NCBI GenBank assembly: GCA_036403095.1
Contig: DASWRQ010000417.1
Location: 1 to 41,522 of the forward strand
Direction of reading: 5' to 3'
Length of the DNA stretch: 41,522 nt
DNA from: Kutzneria sp036403095
GTDB taxonomy: Bacteria; Actinomycetota; Actinomycetes; Mycobacteriales; Pseudonocardiaceae
Part shown: positions 15,247 to 23,529 of the stretch, piece after piece
Layout of the letters: each line of letters starts with the position of its first letter
How positions within the stretch are numbered: the stretch's first letter is position 1
Made by a program: the position numbers and the translations under genes
The notes under the pieces: model-generated
Seen by the model: the letters and a program-made list of their open reading frames with translations, nothing else
What the model was told of the DNA's origin: nothing
Databases searched by the model: none

Positions 15247-15593
15247 TGCTCAACGTGGTCGGGCCGGCCCGAGCTGGCCAGCACCAGCTGATGGCCCTGC
15301 TCCTTCACCGCCACCAGCAGATCCCGCGCGCCCTCCAGCGGCGCGACCTCGTCCAGCATCGGCCCGAAGATCTCCGCCCACGCCGCCCGCACGTCGTCGC
15401 CGTGCTCCCGCTCCACGTCGTCGCCGGCCACCGCGGCCACGAGCTGGTCGCCGCCCATCCCGACCGCCCGGTGCACGCGCCACATCGGCACCGTCACCCC
15501 GCAGCCGCGGAAGGCCCGGTACCAGGCCAGGACGTTCTGGTAGTTGCTGTCCACGAGCGTGCCGTCCACGTCCGCGATCACGATCGTCTGCAC
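14931..15593 (-). CDS. HAD-superfamily hydrolase (phosphoglycolate phosphatase/beta-phosphoglucomutase-like)
   Basis: Encodes 220 residues from a GTG at 15593. All four HAD motifs are present: motif I DVDGTLVD (nucleophile and acid Asp), motif II LASSGRP, motif III Lys in QTKPAPD, motif IV GDSVWDC. A helical cap lies between motif I and motif II (about residues 15-85), as in subfamily I enzymes related to Gph and PgmB. It is cytoplasmic, with no signal. The last residues are LPFAVPTK. It stands alone between the convergent HATPase-like frame and the protease gene, so the substrate cannot be inferred from context. Confidence 0.88.
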   Translation of the reverse strand: MQTIVIADVDGTLVDSNYQNVLAWYRAFRGCGVTVPMWRVHRAVGMGGDQLVAAVAGDDVEREHGDDVRAAWAEIFGPMLDEVAPLEGARDLLVAVKEQGHQLVLASSGRPDHVEHYLDLLRARDIADAWTSSQDVEQTKPAPDLLAVAMEKVTGQCAVALGDSVWDCQAARKLELPSVGLRTGGFGVEELAAAGASKVYDDLPALCAELDRLPFAVPTK

Positions 15594-15625
15594 GGGACCG
15601 GGGTACCGCGCACGCGCCCGGCCGA

Positions 15626-15661
15626 AACCCGGTCGTGGCCGCGGCCGGCCACGACCGGGTT
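15626..15661 (-). terminator. Intrinsic terminator of the trypsin-like protease gene
   Basis: AACCCGGTCGTGGCC at 15626-15640 and its exact complement at 15647-15661 form a 15-bp stem with a 6-base loop, 3 bases beyond the protease stop codon (15665) on the minus strand. Confidence 0.82.
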
Positions 15662-15664
15662 CCG

Positions 15665-17191
15665 CTACGGCTCGACGAGCTGGATCTCGCGGTGCAGCGT
15701 CCCGTCCACATCGGGGTAGAGGCTGACCTCGCCGTCGCTCCAGCGGACCACGACGGCGTTGCCGCGTCCGGCGGTGACGGTCGCGTGGGTCCACAGCTCG
15801 TTCGGCGCCTCGACCTGGTGCTCCTGGCCCAGGCCGGCGGTGGCGACGTCGCCGTAGATGGTGAACTCGCCGTCGCTCCACCGGACCAGCAGGTCCTGGA
15901 CCCCCGAGCCGACCCAGTTGCCGCCGGAGATCGACTGCGCGTGCGTCCAGGTGCCGTTGGGCGCGGCCAGTTGCCGCTCCGAACCGATGCCGTTGGCGGC
16001 GATGCCCTGGTAGAGGGTGGTTTCGCCGTCGTTCCAGACGACCACGAGGTCACCGCCGAGACCGGCGATGACCGACGCGTGGTCCCGCCACAGCGCGTTG
16101 GGGGCGGCGAGCTGGACCTCGCCGCCGAAGCCGCTCCTGGTGACGGAGCCGTAGTAGGTGACTTCACCGTCACTCCAGGTGACCACCACACCGTGGTCGA
16201 CGGTGGCGATGCCCTTGGCGTGGGTCCAGATGCCACCGGGGGCGGCGAGCTGGGTCTCGCCGACGAACGGCCGCTGCGGATCCGCGGTCGACCCGCCCTG
16301 GTAGAGCGTGACCTCGCCGTCGCTCCACTTGACGACCATGTCGAGCTGGCTGCCGCCGGTGAAGTCGCCGCTGGTGATCAGGTCCGCGTGCTTCCACAGC
16401 GGACCGTCACCGAGCGGATAGCCGAGATTGCCGTCGCCCGGCGGCACGGGCGCGGCGACGGCCTTGTCGTACAGCGCCCTGACACGCTCGTCGAAGCGCA
16501 CGCTGTAGTTGCGGGGGTCGCTGGCCGGCAGGTTCTGGCCCTTGCCGCCGATCACGCCGACGAGGTCCTTGCCGCCGCCCAGGATCCACGGGCCGCCGCT
16601 GAACCCGCCGGGAATGCCGGTGCACTGGAGGGTCTCCCAGTACTGGCCGTCCGGGTGGGCGGTACTCGCGCCGACGTAGGGCTTGTCCTGGTAGCCCGCC
16701 GTGCCGCTGGACGGGTAGCCGAACACCTTCAGGTCCGCCGGCAGGGCCGCGTCGGTCTTCAGGGTGAGCGCGGCGCCGGTCACGTCGGCGACGTTCTTCC
16801 CGTTGCGCGGCTGGAGAACGACGAACGCGTAGTCGTACGGCGAGCCGGCGCCGTCGATGTCGTGGCTGCCGGCCCAGCCGGGGTCGATGTAGGTCGCCGC
16901 CGACCGCCACGTGCCGTACGGGGCCTGGCCGTCGTGGTAGCCGGGCGTGAAGTACACGTGGGCCTTGCCGGCCACGCAGTGCGCCGCGGTCACGATGACG
17001 TTGCCCTTGGGGCTGGCCACGACACTGGCCGAGCAGTGGTGGTTGGTCGGGTCGGAGCCGTCCGAGAGGGCGCCGATCTCGGGTCGCGGATCGGCGACGA
17101 CGGTGTGCGGCGTGTCGGCCGCCGCGGCGGCGCCGACGGGGAGCAGGGCGGCCACCAGCGTGACCGCCGCTGCCCAGAGGTGTCTCGACAT
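15665..17191 (-). CDS. Secreted trypsin-like serine protease with C-terminal WSDGE repeats
   Basis: Encodes 508 residues from the ATG at 17191. There is no ribosome site; TAGCCT ends 7 bases before the ATG, so a leaderless transcript is possible. A signal peptide covers about 1-25. The S1/V8-like catalytic triad is visible: His71 in TAAHCV, Asp120 in PYDYAFV, Ser198 in GGFSGGPW. After a short linker (VPPGDGNLG) the C-terminal 240 residues contain five units of about 48-50 residues, each with a strand pair such as VVKWSDGEVTLYQG, VVTWSDGEVTYYG, VVVWNDGETTLYQG, LVRWSDGEFTIYG, VVRWSDGEVSLYPD, alternating with LAAPNxxWxHA. These resemble tachylectin/FG-GAP-like propeller blades and may bind carbohydrate or cell wall. 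The target is unknown. Confidence 0.87.
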   Translation of the reverse strand: MSRHLWAAAVTLVAALLPVGAAAAADTPHTVVADPRPEIGALSDGSDPTNHHCSASVVASPKGNVIVTAAHCVAGKAHVYFTPGYHDGQAPYGTWRSAATYIDPGWAGSHDIDGAGSPYDYAFVVLQPRNGKNVADVTGAALTLKTDAALPADLKVFGYPSSGTAGYQDKPYVGASTAHPDGQYWETLQCTGIPGGFSGGPWILGGGKDLVGVIGGKGQNLPASDPRNYSVRFDERVRALYDKAVAAPVPPGDGNLGYPLGDGPLWKHADLITSGDFTGGSQLDMVVKWSDGEVTLYQGGSTADPQRPFVGETQLAAPGGIWTHAKGIATVDHGVVVTWSDGEVTYYGSVTRSGFGGEVQLAAPNALWRDHASVIAGLGGDLVVVWNDGETTLYQGIAANGIGSERQLAAPNGTWTHAQSISGGNWVGSGVQDLLVRWSDGEFTIYGDVATAGLGQEHQVEAPNELWTHATVTAGRGNAVVVRWSDGEVSLYPDVDGTLHREIQLVEP

Positions 17192-17270
17192 GAACGTGAG
17201 GCTAGGTCGGGTCGATCGGGTTTCGACGCCGTTTCGCCCACTGGTCACGGTCCACCGGCGTCGGTCGGCG

Positions 17271-18296
17271 TCACGGCGACGAGCAGTTCACCGTGGGCTG
17301 CGCGGGATTGGACCCGGTCACGTTCATGGTGAGTCCGAACGTGGTCGTGCCGTCGGCCGGCACGGTGCGGTTCCAGTCCGCGTTGCGGACCACCGTGAGC
17401 GACCCGGCCTGGGTCATGACGCCGTTCCACAGGCTGCCGACCGTCTGCCCCGCCGGCTGCGTCCAACTGACGGTCCAGCCGTTGATCGGCGTGGTGCCGT
17501 GGTTCATCACCTGCACGGTGGCCTGGTAGCCGCCGCTCCACTGGTTGGTGATGTCGAACTCGGCCATGCAGCCGTGGTCGCCGTCGCCGGGAGGCGGTGG
17601 CGGTGGCGCGTCCTTGATGCCGGTGACCTCCCCGTGCCCGCCGTCGAACGTGACGTCCGAGCAGCCGTAGAAGGTCTCGTTGCTGTCCGACCGCTTCCAC
17701 ACCGAGTAGATGATGTGCCGCCCGGTCTTGTTGGCCGGCAGGGCGCCGGACCAGTCGTACTGGCCGTTGACGGTGCCGACCTGGCCGGTCACCGGCGGGT
17801 GGTCGACGGTGAGGAACGGCTGGTCCTCCAACTCGTCCCAGGTGAGCGGCTTGCTCGGATCCCAGCCGTCCTTGGTGACGTAGGTGTAGAACCAGCCGGG
17901 ATGGGCCGCCCAGGCGTTGTAGGCGAAGTCTAAGCTCGCGCCGGCCGTGAGGTGCGTGACCGGCCAGTCGCCGACCTGGTCGAAGCCGGCGTAGTTGGGG
18001 TTGCCGCCGCTGCACAGCTTGCCGTCGGGGATGAAGCCGCGGGTGCGGCCGGCCCCGTCCGAGCGCAGCACGGCGAACCAGTTGTACAGCGAGTTCGCGC
18101 CGCTGACGTTGACCGCCGCCGAGCAGGCGGGGTTCTGCGGCACGATCTGGCCGGTCGAGCTCAGGCCGTCCTCCCAGCACAGGAAGGTGCGGCTGCCCGG
18201 TTTCATCATCGCGCCGTGCGCCGAGGCGGGCCCCGCCCCGAGCAACACCAGGCTCAGGCTCGCCGCGATCACGGCGAGCGACTTCCACATCTTCAC
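17271..18296 (-). CDS. AA10 lytic polysaccharide monooxygenase with C-terminal CBM2 (cellulose-active type)
   Basis: Encodes 341 residues; GAGGAG six bases upstream selects the GTG at 18296 over the ATG two codons later. The signal peptide ends GPASA, so the mature enzyme begins with His27, the N-terminal copper ligand (HGAMMKPGSRTFLCW). The second copper His lies at about 132 in NAWAAHPGW. The middle motifs NSLYNWFAVLRSDGAGRTRG and FIPDGKLCSGGNPNY match cellulose-oxidising AA10 enzymes rather than chitin-active ones. A Pro linker (PPPPPPGDGD) joins a CBM2 with the three aromatic blocks (NQWSGG, GWTVSW, WNGVM). It is the last gene of the GH6-GH48-GH5 operon and would open crystalline cellulose for those hydrolases. 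One leucine is TTA (17931-17933). Confidence 0.93.
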   Translation of the reverse strand: MKMWKSLAVIAASLSLVLLGAGPASAHGAMMKPGSRTFLCWEDGLSSTGQIVPQNPACSAAVNVSGANSLYNWFAVLRSDGAGRTRGFIPDGKLCSGGNPNYAGFDQVGDWPVTHLTAGASLDFAYNAWAAHPGWFYTYVTKDGWDPSKPLTWDELEDQPFLTVDHPPVTGQVGTVNGQYDWSGALPANKTGRHIIYSVWKRSDSNETFYGCSDVTFDGGHGEVTGIKDAPPPPPPGDGDHGCMAEFDITNQWSGGYQATVQVMNHGTTPINGWTVSWTQPAGQTVGSLWNGVMTQAGSLTVVRNADWNRTVPADGTTTFGLTMNVTGSNPAQPTVNCSSP

Positions 18297-18306
18297 GATC
18301 AACTCC

Positions 18307-19011
18307 TCAACAGCCGATTCGTGTGGTGGCCACGGCGATGTCGTCGAACCAGAGCGTGTCGTCGCCGCCGGCGTAGCTCTCCCAGCCGAACCGCAGGTCC
18401 ACCGGCGCGGGGCGCCAGGACCCCCGGGCCAGCCACTGCTGGTCGACGTCGGGCGTCGGCACGCCGTCCACGACGAGTCCCGGCACCACCGCGGCGTCCA
18501 GCCAGGTCTGGAGGTGGCCGCCGTCCAGCCCGAACTCCAGGCAGTGCCAGCCGCCGACCGGCAGCGGCCGGCTCTGCGCCACCCCGACCGGGCTCTGCGC
18601 CGGCAGCGTGGCGTCGTCGGACTCGCGGTTGAACTGCAACGCGCCGTTCTGCCCACCCATGCGCAGGTCACGGCCGCCGTCGTTGCTGTCCTTCATGGCG
18701 AGGAAGGTGACGTGGCCGGTCGGCAGCGGCGTGCTGTGCCGGAGGTAGAAGCGCACGTACAGCGGCGTTCCCCCGGACAGCTTCGTGCCGAAGAAGGCGT
18801 GGTTGCAGTAGTACGCCTTGCCGTCGACCCGCATCGAGTGGCTGCCGCTGTGCGCGATCGTGCCGTCCAGCGACACCGTGCCGGTGCCTTGGCAGTTTGC
18901 CGCGCCGGTTGTCCACAATCCGGTCTGTGTCTCGAAATCGTCGTTGACCACGGTGGTCGCCGGGTGTGGCAGCAGCGCCGAGACCAGCGCTGCCGCCACC
19001 AACATCCGCAT
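18307..19011 (-). CDS. Secreted concanavalin-like (jelly-roll) protein coupled to cellulases, function unknown
   Basis: Encodes 234 residues. Its ATG follows the GH5 stop by one base and its stop is 10 bases before the LPMO start, so it is a true operon member. After a short signal peptide (ALVSALLPHPATT) come DDFETQTGLW, a strand-rich body (HSGSHSMRVDG, LYVRFYLRHSTPLP, FLAMKDSNDGGRDLRMGG, GGWHCLEFGLDG) and the terminal DTLWFDDIAVATT, a layout typical of ConA-like glucanase or polysaccharide-lyase folds. No catalytic ExDxE or other known active-site motif can be recognised. It may be a glycan-binding or uncharacterised polysaccharide-active protein; the conserved position between a cellulase and an LPMO suggests a role on plant cell walls. 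Confidence 0.82.
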   Translation of the reverse strand: MRMLVAAALVSALLPHPATTVVNDDFETQTGLWTTGAANCQGTGTVSLDGTIAHSGSHSMRVDGKAYYCNHAFFGTKLSGGTPLYVRFYLRHSTPLPTGHVTFLAMKDSNDGGRDLRMGGQNGALQFNRESDDATLPAQSPVGVAQSRPLPVGGWHCLEFGLDGGHLQTWLDAAVVPGLVVDGVPTPDVDQQWLARGSWRPAPVDLRFGWESYAGGDDTLWFDDIAVATTRIGC

Positions 19012-19012
19012 G

Positions 19013-20542
19013 TCAGCTCACCCCGCACGTGGTGCCGTCGACCGTGTAACCGGTCGGCTGTCCCGACGAGGATCCGCCTGCCTGGAAGCCGATCGACGCA
19101 CTGGCCCCGGCGGCCAGGGTCGGCGCCCAGGTCGGGGCCTTGGCGGTGACGGTGGCGCCGTTCTGGCTGACCGTCGCGTTCCAGCCGTTGACGATCTGCA
19201 CGCCGCCGGGCTCGGTCCACGTGAGGGACCAGTTGGTCAGCGGCGAGCTGCCGGTGTCCTTGAGGGTCACGGTGGCGTTGAAGCCGCTGTTCCAACTGCT
19301 GTCGACGTGATAGGTCACCGTGCAGGAGGCAGGCGGCGGGGTGGGGCCGCCACCGCCACCCCCGCCGCCGCCGACCGGCGGGATCAGGTACGGCTGGAGG
19401 ATCGACTGCTTGTTCTGGTCGACGGTCTTCCAGTCGTCCTCGAGGATCCCGCCGGTGTCCCCCGAGTCCGGGTTCCACGACCAGTACGTGAAGCTCATCC
19501 CGGTCGGCCCGGTTCCCATGTAGGCCAACAGCTTCTGCAGCCACACCTTGTCACGCGGGTCGGCCAGGGTGCTGCCGAACTCGCCCACGAGCACCGGCGC
19601 GATGTGCTGCTTGACCAGATAGCCGAAGAAGTGGTCCCACAGCGCCGGCATGTTCGCCGGGAACGTCGGGTCGTCGAACCAGGTCTGGTGGAACACCGAG
19701 GTGGCGTACTCGTGCGCCGAGTAGACGAGCTTGTCCGATTTGGACAGTCGCACCGGGTACTGGGCGGCGGCCGACAGGTTGCCGCCCCACCAGCCGCACT
19801 GCGGGTCGCCGGTGCCGGACACGCAGTCGATGCCCTCGACGATGATCAGCACGTCCGGATTGACCGCGAGGATGGCGTTGCCGGCCCGTTCGGCGGCGAG
19901 CCGCCAGTCCGTCGCCGTGTCGCCGCACCCCCAGCAGGCGCCGCCACCGCCCTGGATCGTGTGCGGCTCGTTGTGCAGGTCCATGCCGACCACGGTCGGA
20001 TTTCCCTTGTACCGCTGGGCGAGCATGGTCCAGTCGGCGAGCCAGCGGCTCTCCGGGTACTGCGCGGTGTACCACAGCGGCGACTGCGCGCCGCTGTCCG
20101 GACGGTGCTGGTCGAGCACCACCCGCATGCCCTTGCTGCCGATGTAGCCGATCACCTTGTCCAGCACCTGGATGCCGGACAGGCCGATCAGCTCCGGGTT
20201 GGAGTTGGCGTCGATGCTGTTGGGCGTGGAGCCGGGATCGAACAGCTGGTTGGAGTACGGCACCCGGACCGCGTTGTAGCCCAGGGACGCCATCTGGTCG
20301 ACCATGTCCTTGTAGTTGCGGGACCACAGGCCGTGGAAGGTGTAGTTGCCGGTCTCCGCGCCGAACCAGTTCAGGCCGGTCATCCGCACCGGCGCGCCGG
20401 TCGAGTCGACGATCTGCGAGCCGACCGTGTGGTAGTAGCCGGTGTTGGAGGCCGCAGTGCCGCCGGGTACCGCGGGGGCCGGGCTCACCGTGACAACGGC
20501 GAGCCCGACCGCGGCGGCGACGGCGGCGAGCCATCGCTTCAT
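19013..20542 (-). CDS. Secreted GH5 endoglucanase with C-terminal CBM2
   Basis: Encodes 509 residues; the ribosome site GAGGTG overlaps the stop codon of GH48 seven bases upstream. A signal peptide spans about 1-25. The GH5 barrel (about 35-385) starts GYYHTVGSQIVDSTGAPV, has MTGLNWFG, VVLDQHRPD, the acid/base Glu in DLHNEPH and the nucleophile Glu in LVGEFGS, ending TYWSWNPDSGDTGG, which is the pattern of bacterial GH5 endo-beta-1,4-glucanases. A Gly9-Pro linker leads to a CBM2 (about 405-509: VDSSWNSGFNATV, NWSLTW, NGWNATVSQNG, terminal CGVS). It would make internal cuts in cellulose and complement the exo-acting GH48 and GH6 encoded upstream in the same operon. Confidence 0.93.
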   Translation of the reverse strand: MKRWLAAVAAAVGLAVVTVSPAPAVPGGTAASNTGYYHTVGSQIVDSTGAPVRMTGLNWFGAETGNYTFHGLWSRNYKDMVDQMASLGYNAVRVPYSNQLFDPGSTPNSIDANSNPELIGLSGIQVLDKVIGYIGSKGMRVVLDQHRPDSGAQSPLWYTAQYPESRWLADWTMLAQRYKGNPTVVGMDLHNEPHTIQGGGGACWGCGDTATDWRLAAERAGNAILAVNPDVLIIVEGIDCVSGTGDPQCGWWGGNLSAAAQYPVRLSKSDKLVYSAHEYATSVFHQTWFDDPTFPANMPALWDHFFGYLVKQHIAPVLVGEFGSTLADPRDKVWLQKLLAYMGTGPTGMSFTYWSWNPDSGDTGGILEDDWKTVDQNKQSILQPYLIPPVGGGGGGGGGPTPPPASCTVTYHVDSSWNSGFNATVTLKDTGSSPLTNWSLTWTEPGGVQIVNGWNATVSQNGATVTAKAPTWAPTLAAGASASIGFQAGGSSSGQPTGYTVDGTTCGVS

Positions 20543-20549
20543 GGGCACC

Positions 20550-23453
20550 TCATCCGAACAGGTCGACGTGGGTGGCGAACGCGGTCGCGATCTCCGACTG
20601 AGACCAGAACCGGTGGTAGGTGAACGTCGGCGCGGATCCACCGTCCAGATAGGACTGGACCTTGGACCAGTCGGGGTCGTTCTTGTAGAAGGACCGGATG
20701 GACTCGAACGTGGAGCTCGAGTTGATCGGGTCGCCGTTGGGCATGGTCCCGGTCCAGCCCGGCGGCACGTACAGGCCCTGGTCCGCGCTCGCGTTGTAGG
20801 CGTCGTCGAACCGGTTGTAGTCGGCGCGGGTCTCCGGCACGGCGATGCCCTTGGCGTCCTCGTGCCCGGTCAGCGCCGTGAGCAGGCCCTCGGCCACGGT
20901 CTTCGACTTGGTGTCGCCGGAGCCGGCCGCGTAGTACATCAGGGTCTTGGCCAGCGAGGCGGCGACACCGACGTCCTGGCTGTAGTTCTTCACGGCCACG
21001 TGCAGGCCCGTGTTGCCGCCCGGGCTGGTGGCGTTCCACGTGTCCGGGGCGCCGGTCCAGGTCAGGTCGGACGGGATCTGGAACGAGCCGCCCGTGCCGA
21101 CGGTGGTGTTGGCGATCGCCCACGGCACCCACTTGTCCAGGACCTTCTTGGCCCGGGCGTCCTTGGTCGCCTGGTAGTACTCGGCGACCCGCTCCATGCC
21201 CCACGTCTGGAAGCCGAACCACTGGTTGCTCGGCGGATCGTGCCACACCGGCTGCCAGTCGTAGAACATGCCGTAGAAGGTCGGGTCGCCGGCCGGCGGG
21301 GTGCCGTACTGGCCGTCCCAGCTGTTGGTGGCGCCGCCGGCGATGCCGCCCTCGCTGGACTGCAGCCACTGCAGGAACTCCAGCTGCCGGCCCAGGCTGG
21401 TCGCCCAGTCGCTCGCACCGGTGGCGGACAACGGCTTCAGGCCGGGGTCGGTCGACAGTGCGTACGCGGCAAGGGGGTTCTGATAGCCCTGGTGAGCCGC
21501 CCCGTCGCCGATCCGCCAGGCCCACGCGTTCGAGGAGTCGGCCGAGCCGCCCCACGCGTAGTACCAGGAGATCAGGTAGTGCTCGCTGTCCTTGCCGCTG
21601 CCGGCGGCGCAGGTGCTCGCGCCGACACAGTTGCCGATCTTCTTGAAGTACTTGTCGAACAGCGAGTAGCGCAGGTAGTCGCCCATCTTGGACGCCTTCT
21701 TGACGACATCGGCGACGGCCGAGGACTTGCCCTGGGCCTTGGCCCACTGCTCGGCCTGGAAGGCCACCTGCACGGCGCGGGCGTCGGCGTCCGGCGCGTC
21801 GGTGTACTTCCACTGCTTGGCGTAGCTGGAATCCCCGGTGAACAGGTCCAGGTAGCCGTTCTTGCCGCCGTACTTCATCGTGTCGCAGGACGGCTGCGTG
21901 ACGGTCTCCCACACCGACTCCTGCGCGCCGCGCTGGAAGGTGTTGATGAACGCCGGCGCGGTGTTCGTGCCGTCCTCGCAGTGGCCGAAGCCGTAGATGT
22001 TGTCCACGTCCAGCAGCCAGTGCATGCCGTACACGTCACTCGTGCCGTAGGCGGACTTCAGCTCGCCGGCGATCGGGTCGCCGCCGACCGAGACGCCGGA
22101 CTGCAACTGCGACGGGTACTTCGACGGGCTGGGGTACTCGGCCGCGTACGTCGCCGGCTTGCTGGCGTTGTAGCCGGAGTTGGACGGCTGGTCGGCGCTG
22201 GAGGGAATGGCGAAGGTCTCCAGCGAGGTCCAGGCCGCGTTGAACGGGGCCCAGTCCTGGGTGATCCGGCCGTAGGACGCCTCCAGCCACAGGTAGTAGC
22301 TGAACGCCTCGGACGTCGTCTCGTGCCCGTAGTCCGGGGCCTCCACCACCAGTGTCTCCACCGAGTGGTAGGGCACCAGCAGATTGCCGAACTTGCGGAA
22401 GTAGCCGCTGTTCGGATCCTTGATCTTGTTGTACTCCTTGAGGAACTCCACCTGATAGTCCGAAGTGGACTTGGACACCTCGGTCGCGGTGACCGTGCCG
22501 GCGGCGTAGCCGGTGGACGTCGCGGTGAACACCGCCGAGCCCAGGTCGCCCCCGTTGTCGGCGGAGGTGACGGTGACGTTCTGCGCGGTCTGCCAGTTCG
22601 ACGGTGTGAACGTCAGACTGGTCGGAGACGCGGTCAGGTCGGCGCTGCCGGAGGTCCGGGCCACGCCGACGGTGACGCTGCCGGTCGGGGCGCTGGCCAG
22701 GCTCACGCCGAAGGTGGCCGTGGCGCCCTGTTTGACGTTGACCGTCGCCGGCGAGGCCACGATCGTCGGGCCGGACAGCACCTTCACCGACACCGGGCTG
22801 GACGAGGTGGACGCGCCCTTGTCGTCGTAGGCCTTGGCCGTGATCGAGTAGGTGCCGGCCGGAACGTTGGTCCAGTTGCCGGCGTACGGCGCGGCGGTGT
22901 CGGTGGCCAGCAGCGTGTCACCGGCGTAGAACTCGACCTTGCTGACGGTGCCGTCGCTGTCCGATGCCGTGGCGGCCAACGGGATCGTCGCCGGCGCGTT
23001 GTAGGAGTCGGTGGACTTCGGCGAGGTCAGGGACACCGTCGGGGCCTTGTTCGGGCCCGTGCACGCGGTGCCGTTCACCGCGAAGTCCGTCGGCGGCCGG
23101 TTGGCCGCGCCCTTGCTGGCGTTGAAGCCGAAGGACGTGGACGCCCCGGTGGGCAGGTTCCCGTTGTAGCTCAGGCTGTTCGCGGTGACCTTGGCGCCGG
23201 ACTGGGTGATGGTGGCGCTCCAGCCCTGCTGCACCTGCTGGCCGTCCAGGAAGGTCCAGCCCAGCGACCAGCTGGTCAGTGCCGGGCCGTTGTTGGTCAG
23301 CGCCACGTTGGCCGTGAAGCCGTTCGACCAGTCGTTGGTGGTGTAGACGACCGTGCAGGCCACGGCCGCCGCGTTCGCGGGGGTTGTCGGTGTGATCATG
23401 GCGGCGATCAGCGCCGCCGCGGTGCCGAGGGCAAGCCGCAGTCGTCGACGCAT
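20550..23453 (-). CDS. Secreted GH48 reducing-end cellobiohydrolase with CBM2, Ig-like and Calx-beta-like modules
   Basis: Encodes 967 residues from the ATG at 23453 (GGAA about 12 bases upstream). Modules in order: signal peptide 1-30; CBM2 about 33-132 (TNDWSNGF, TSWSLGW, QQGWSATITQSG); an Ig-like domain about 137-226 (APTVSLTSPKS, KVEFYAGDTLLATDTAAPY, YSITAKAYDDKGA); a Calx-beta-like domain about 229-325 (IVASPATVNVKQGATATFGV); GH48 about 335-967. GH48 signatures include APDYGHETTSEAFSYYLWLE, with the proposed acid Glu, DVDNIYGFG, WYYAWGG, FYDWQPVWHDPPSN and TYHRFW near the end. GH48 enzymes release cellobiose processively from reducing ends. It lies in the GH6-GH48-GH5 operon; a strong hairpin separates it from GH6. 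Confidence 0.95.
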   Translation of the reverse strand: MRRRLRLALGTAAALIAAMITPTTPANAAAVACTVVYTTNDWSNGFTANVALTNNGPALTSWSLGWTFLDGQQVQQGWSATITQSGAKVTANSLSYNGNLPTGASTSFGFNASKGAANRPPTDFAVNGTACTGPNKAPTVSLTSPKSTDSYNAPATIPLAATASDSDGTVSKVEFYAGDTLLATDTAAPYAGNWTNVPAGTYSITAKAYDDKGASTSSSPVSVKVLSGPTIVASPATVNVKQGATATFGVSLASAPTGSVTVGVARTSGSADLTASPTSLTFTPSNWQTAQNVTVTSADNGGDLGSAVFTATSTGYAAGTVTATEVSKSTSDYQVEFLKEYNKIKDPNSGYFRKFGNLLVPYHSVETLVVEAPDYGHETTSEAFSYYLWLEASYGRITQDWAPFNAAWTSLETFAIPSSADQPSNSGYNASKPATYAAEYPSPSKYPSQLQSGVSVGGDPIAGELKSAYGTSDVYGMHWLLDVDNIYGFGHCEDGTNTAPAFINTFQRGAQESVWETVTQPSCDTMKYGGKNGYLDLFTGDSSYAKQWKYTDAPDADARAVQVAFQAEQWAKAQGKSSAVADVVKKASKMGDYLRYSLFDKYFKKIGNCVGASTCAAGSGKDSEHYLISWYYAWGGSADSSNAWAWRIGDGAAHQGYQNPLAAYALSTDPGLKPLSATGASDWATSLGRQLEFLQWLQSSEGGIAGGATNSWDGQYGTPPAGDPTFYGMFYDWQPVWHDPPSNQWFGFQTWGMERVAEYYQATKDARAKKVLDKWVPWAIANTTVGTGGSFQIPSDLTWTGAPDTWNATSPGGNTGLHVAVKNYSQDVGVAASLAKTLMYYAAGSGDTKSKTVAEGLLTALTGHEDAKGIAVPETRADYNRFDDAYNASADQGLYVPPGWTGTMPNGDPINSSSTFESIRSFYKNDPDWSKVQSYLDGGSAPTFTYHRFWSQSEIATAFATHVDLFG

Positions 23454-23480
23454 GCGCAGGGATTCCTTTCGGGACTGGGA

Positions 23481-23525
23481 CTCCCGCCCCGGGCGGGTTG
23501 GAGGAGACACCACCCGGGGCGGGAG
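23481..23525 (-). terminator. Stem-loop between GH6 and GH48 (attenuator or mRNA-stabilising hairpin)
   Basis: CTCCCGCCCCGGG at 23481-23493 and its exact complement at 23513-23525 pair around a 19-base loop, starting 4 bases past the GH6 stop and ending about 28 bases before the GH48 start. No T-tract follows. It may terminate part of the transcription or protect the upstream GH6 message. Confidence 0.6.
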
Positions 23526-23529
23526 AGGA

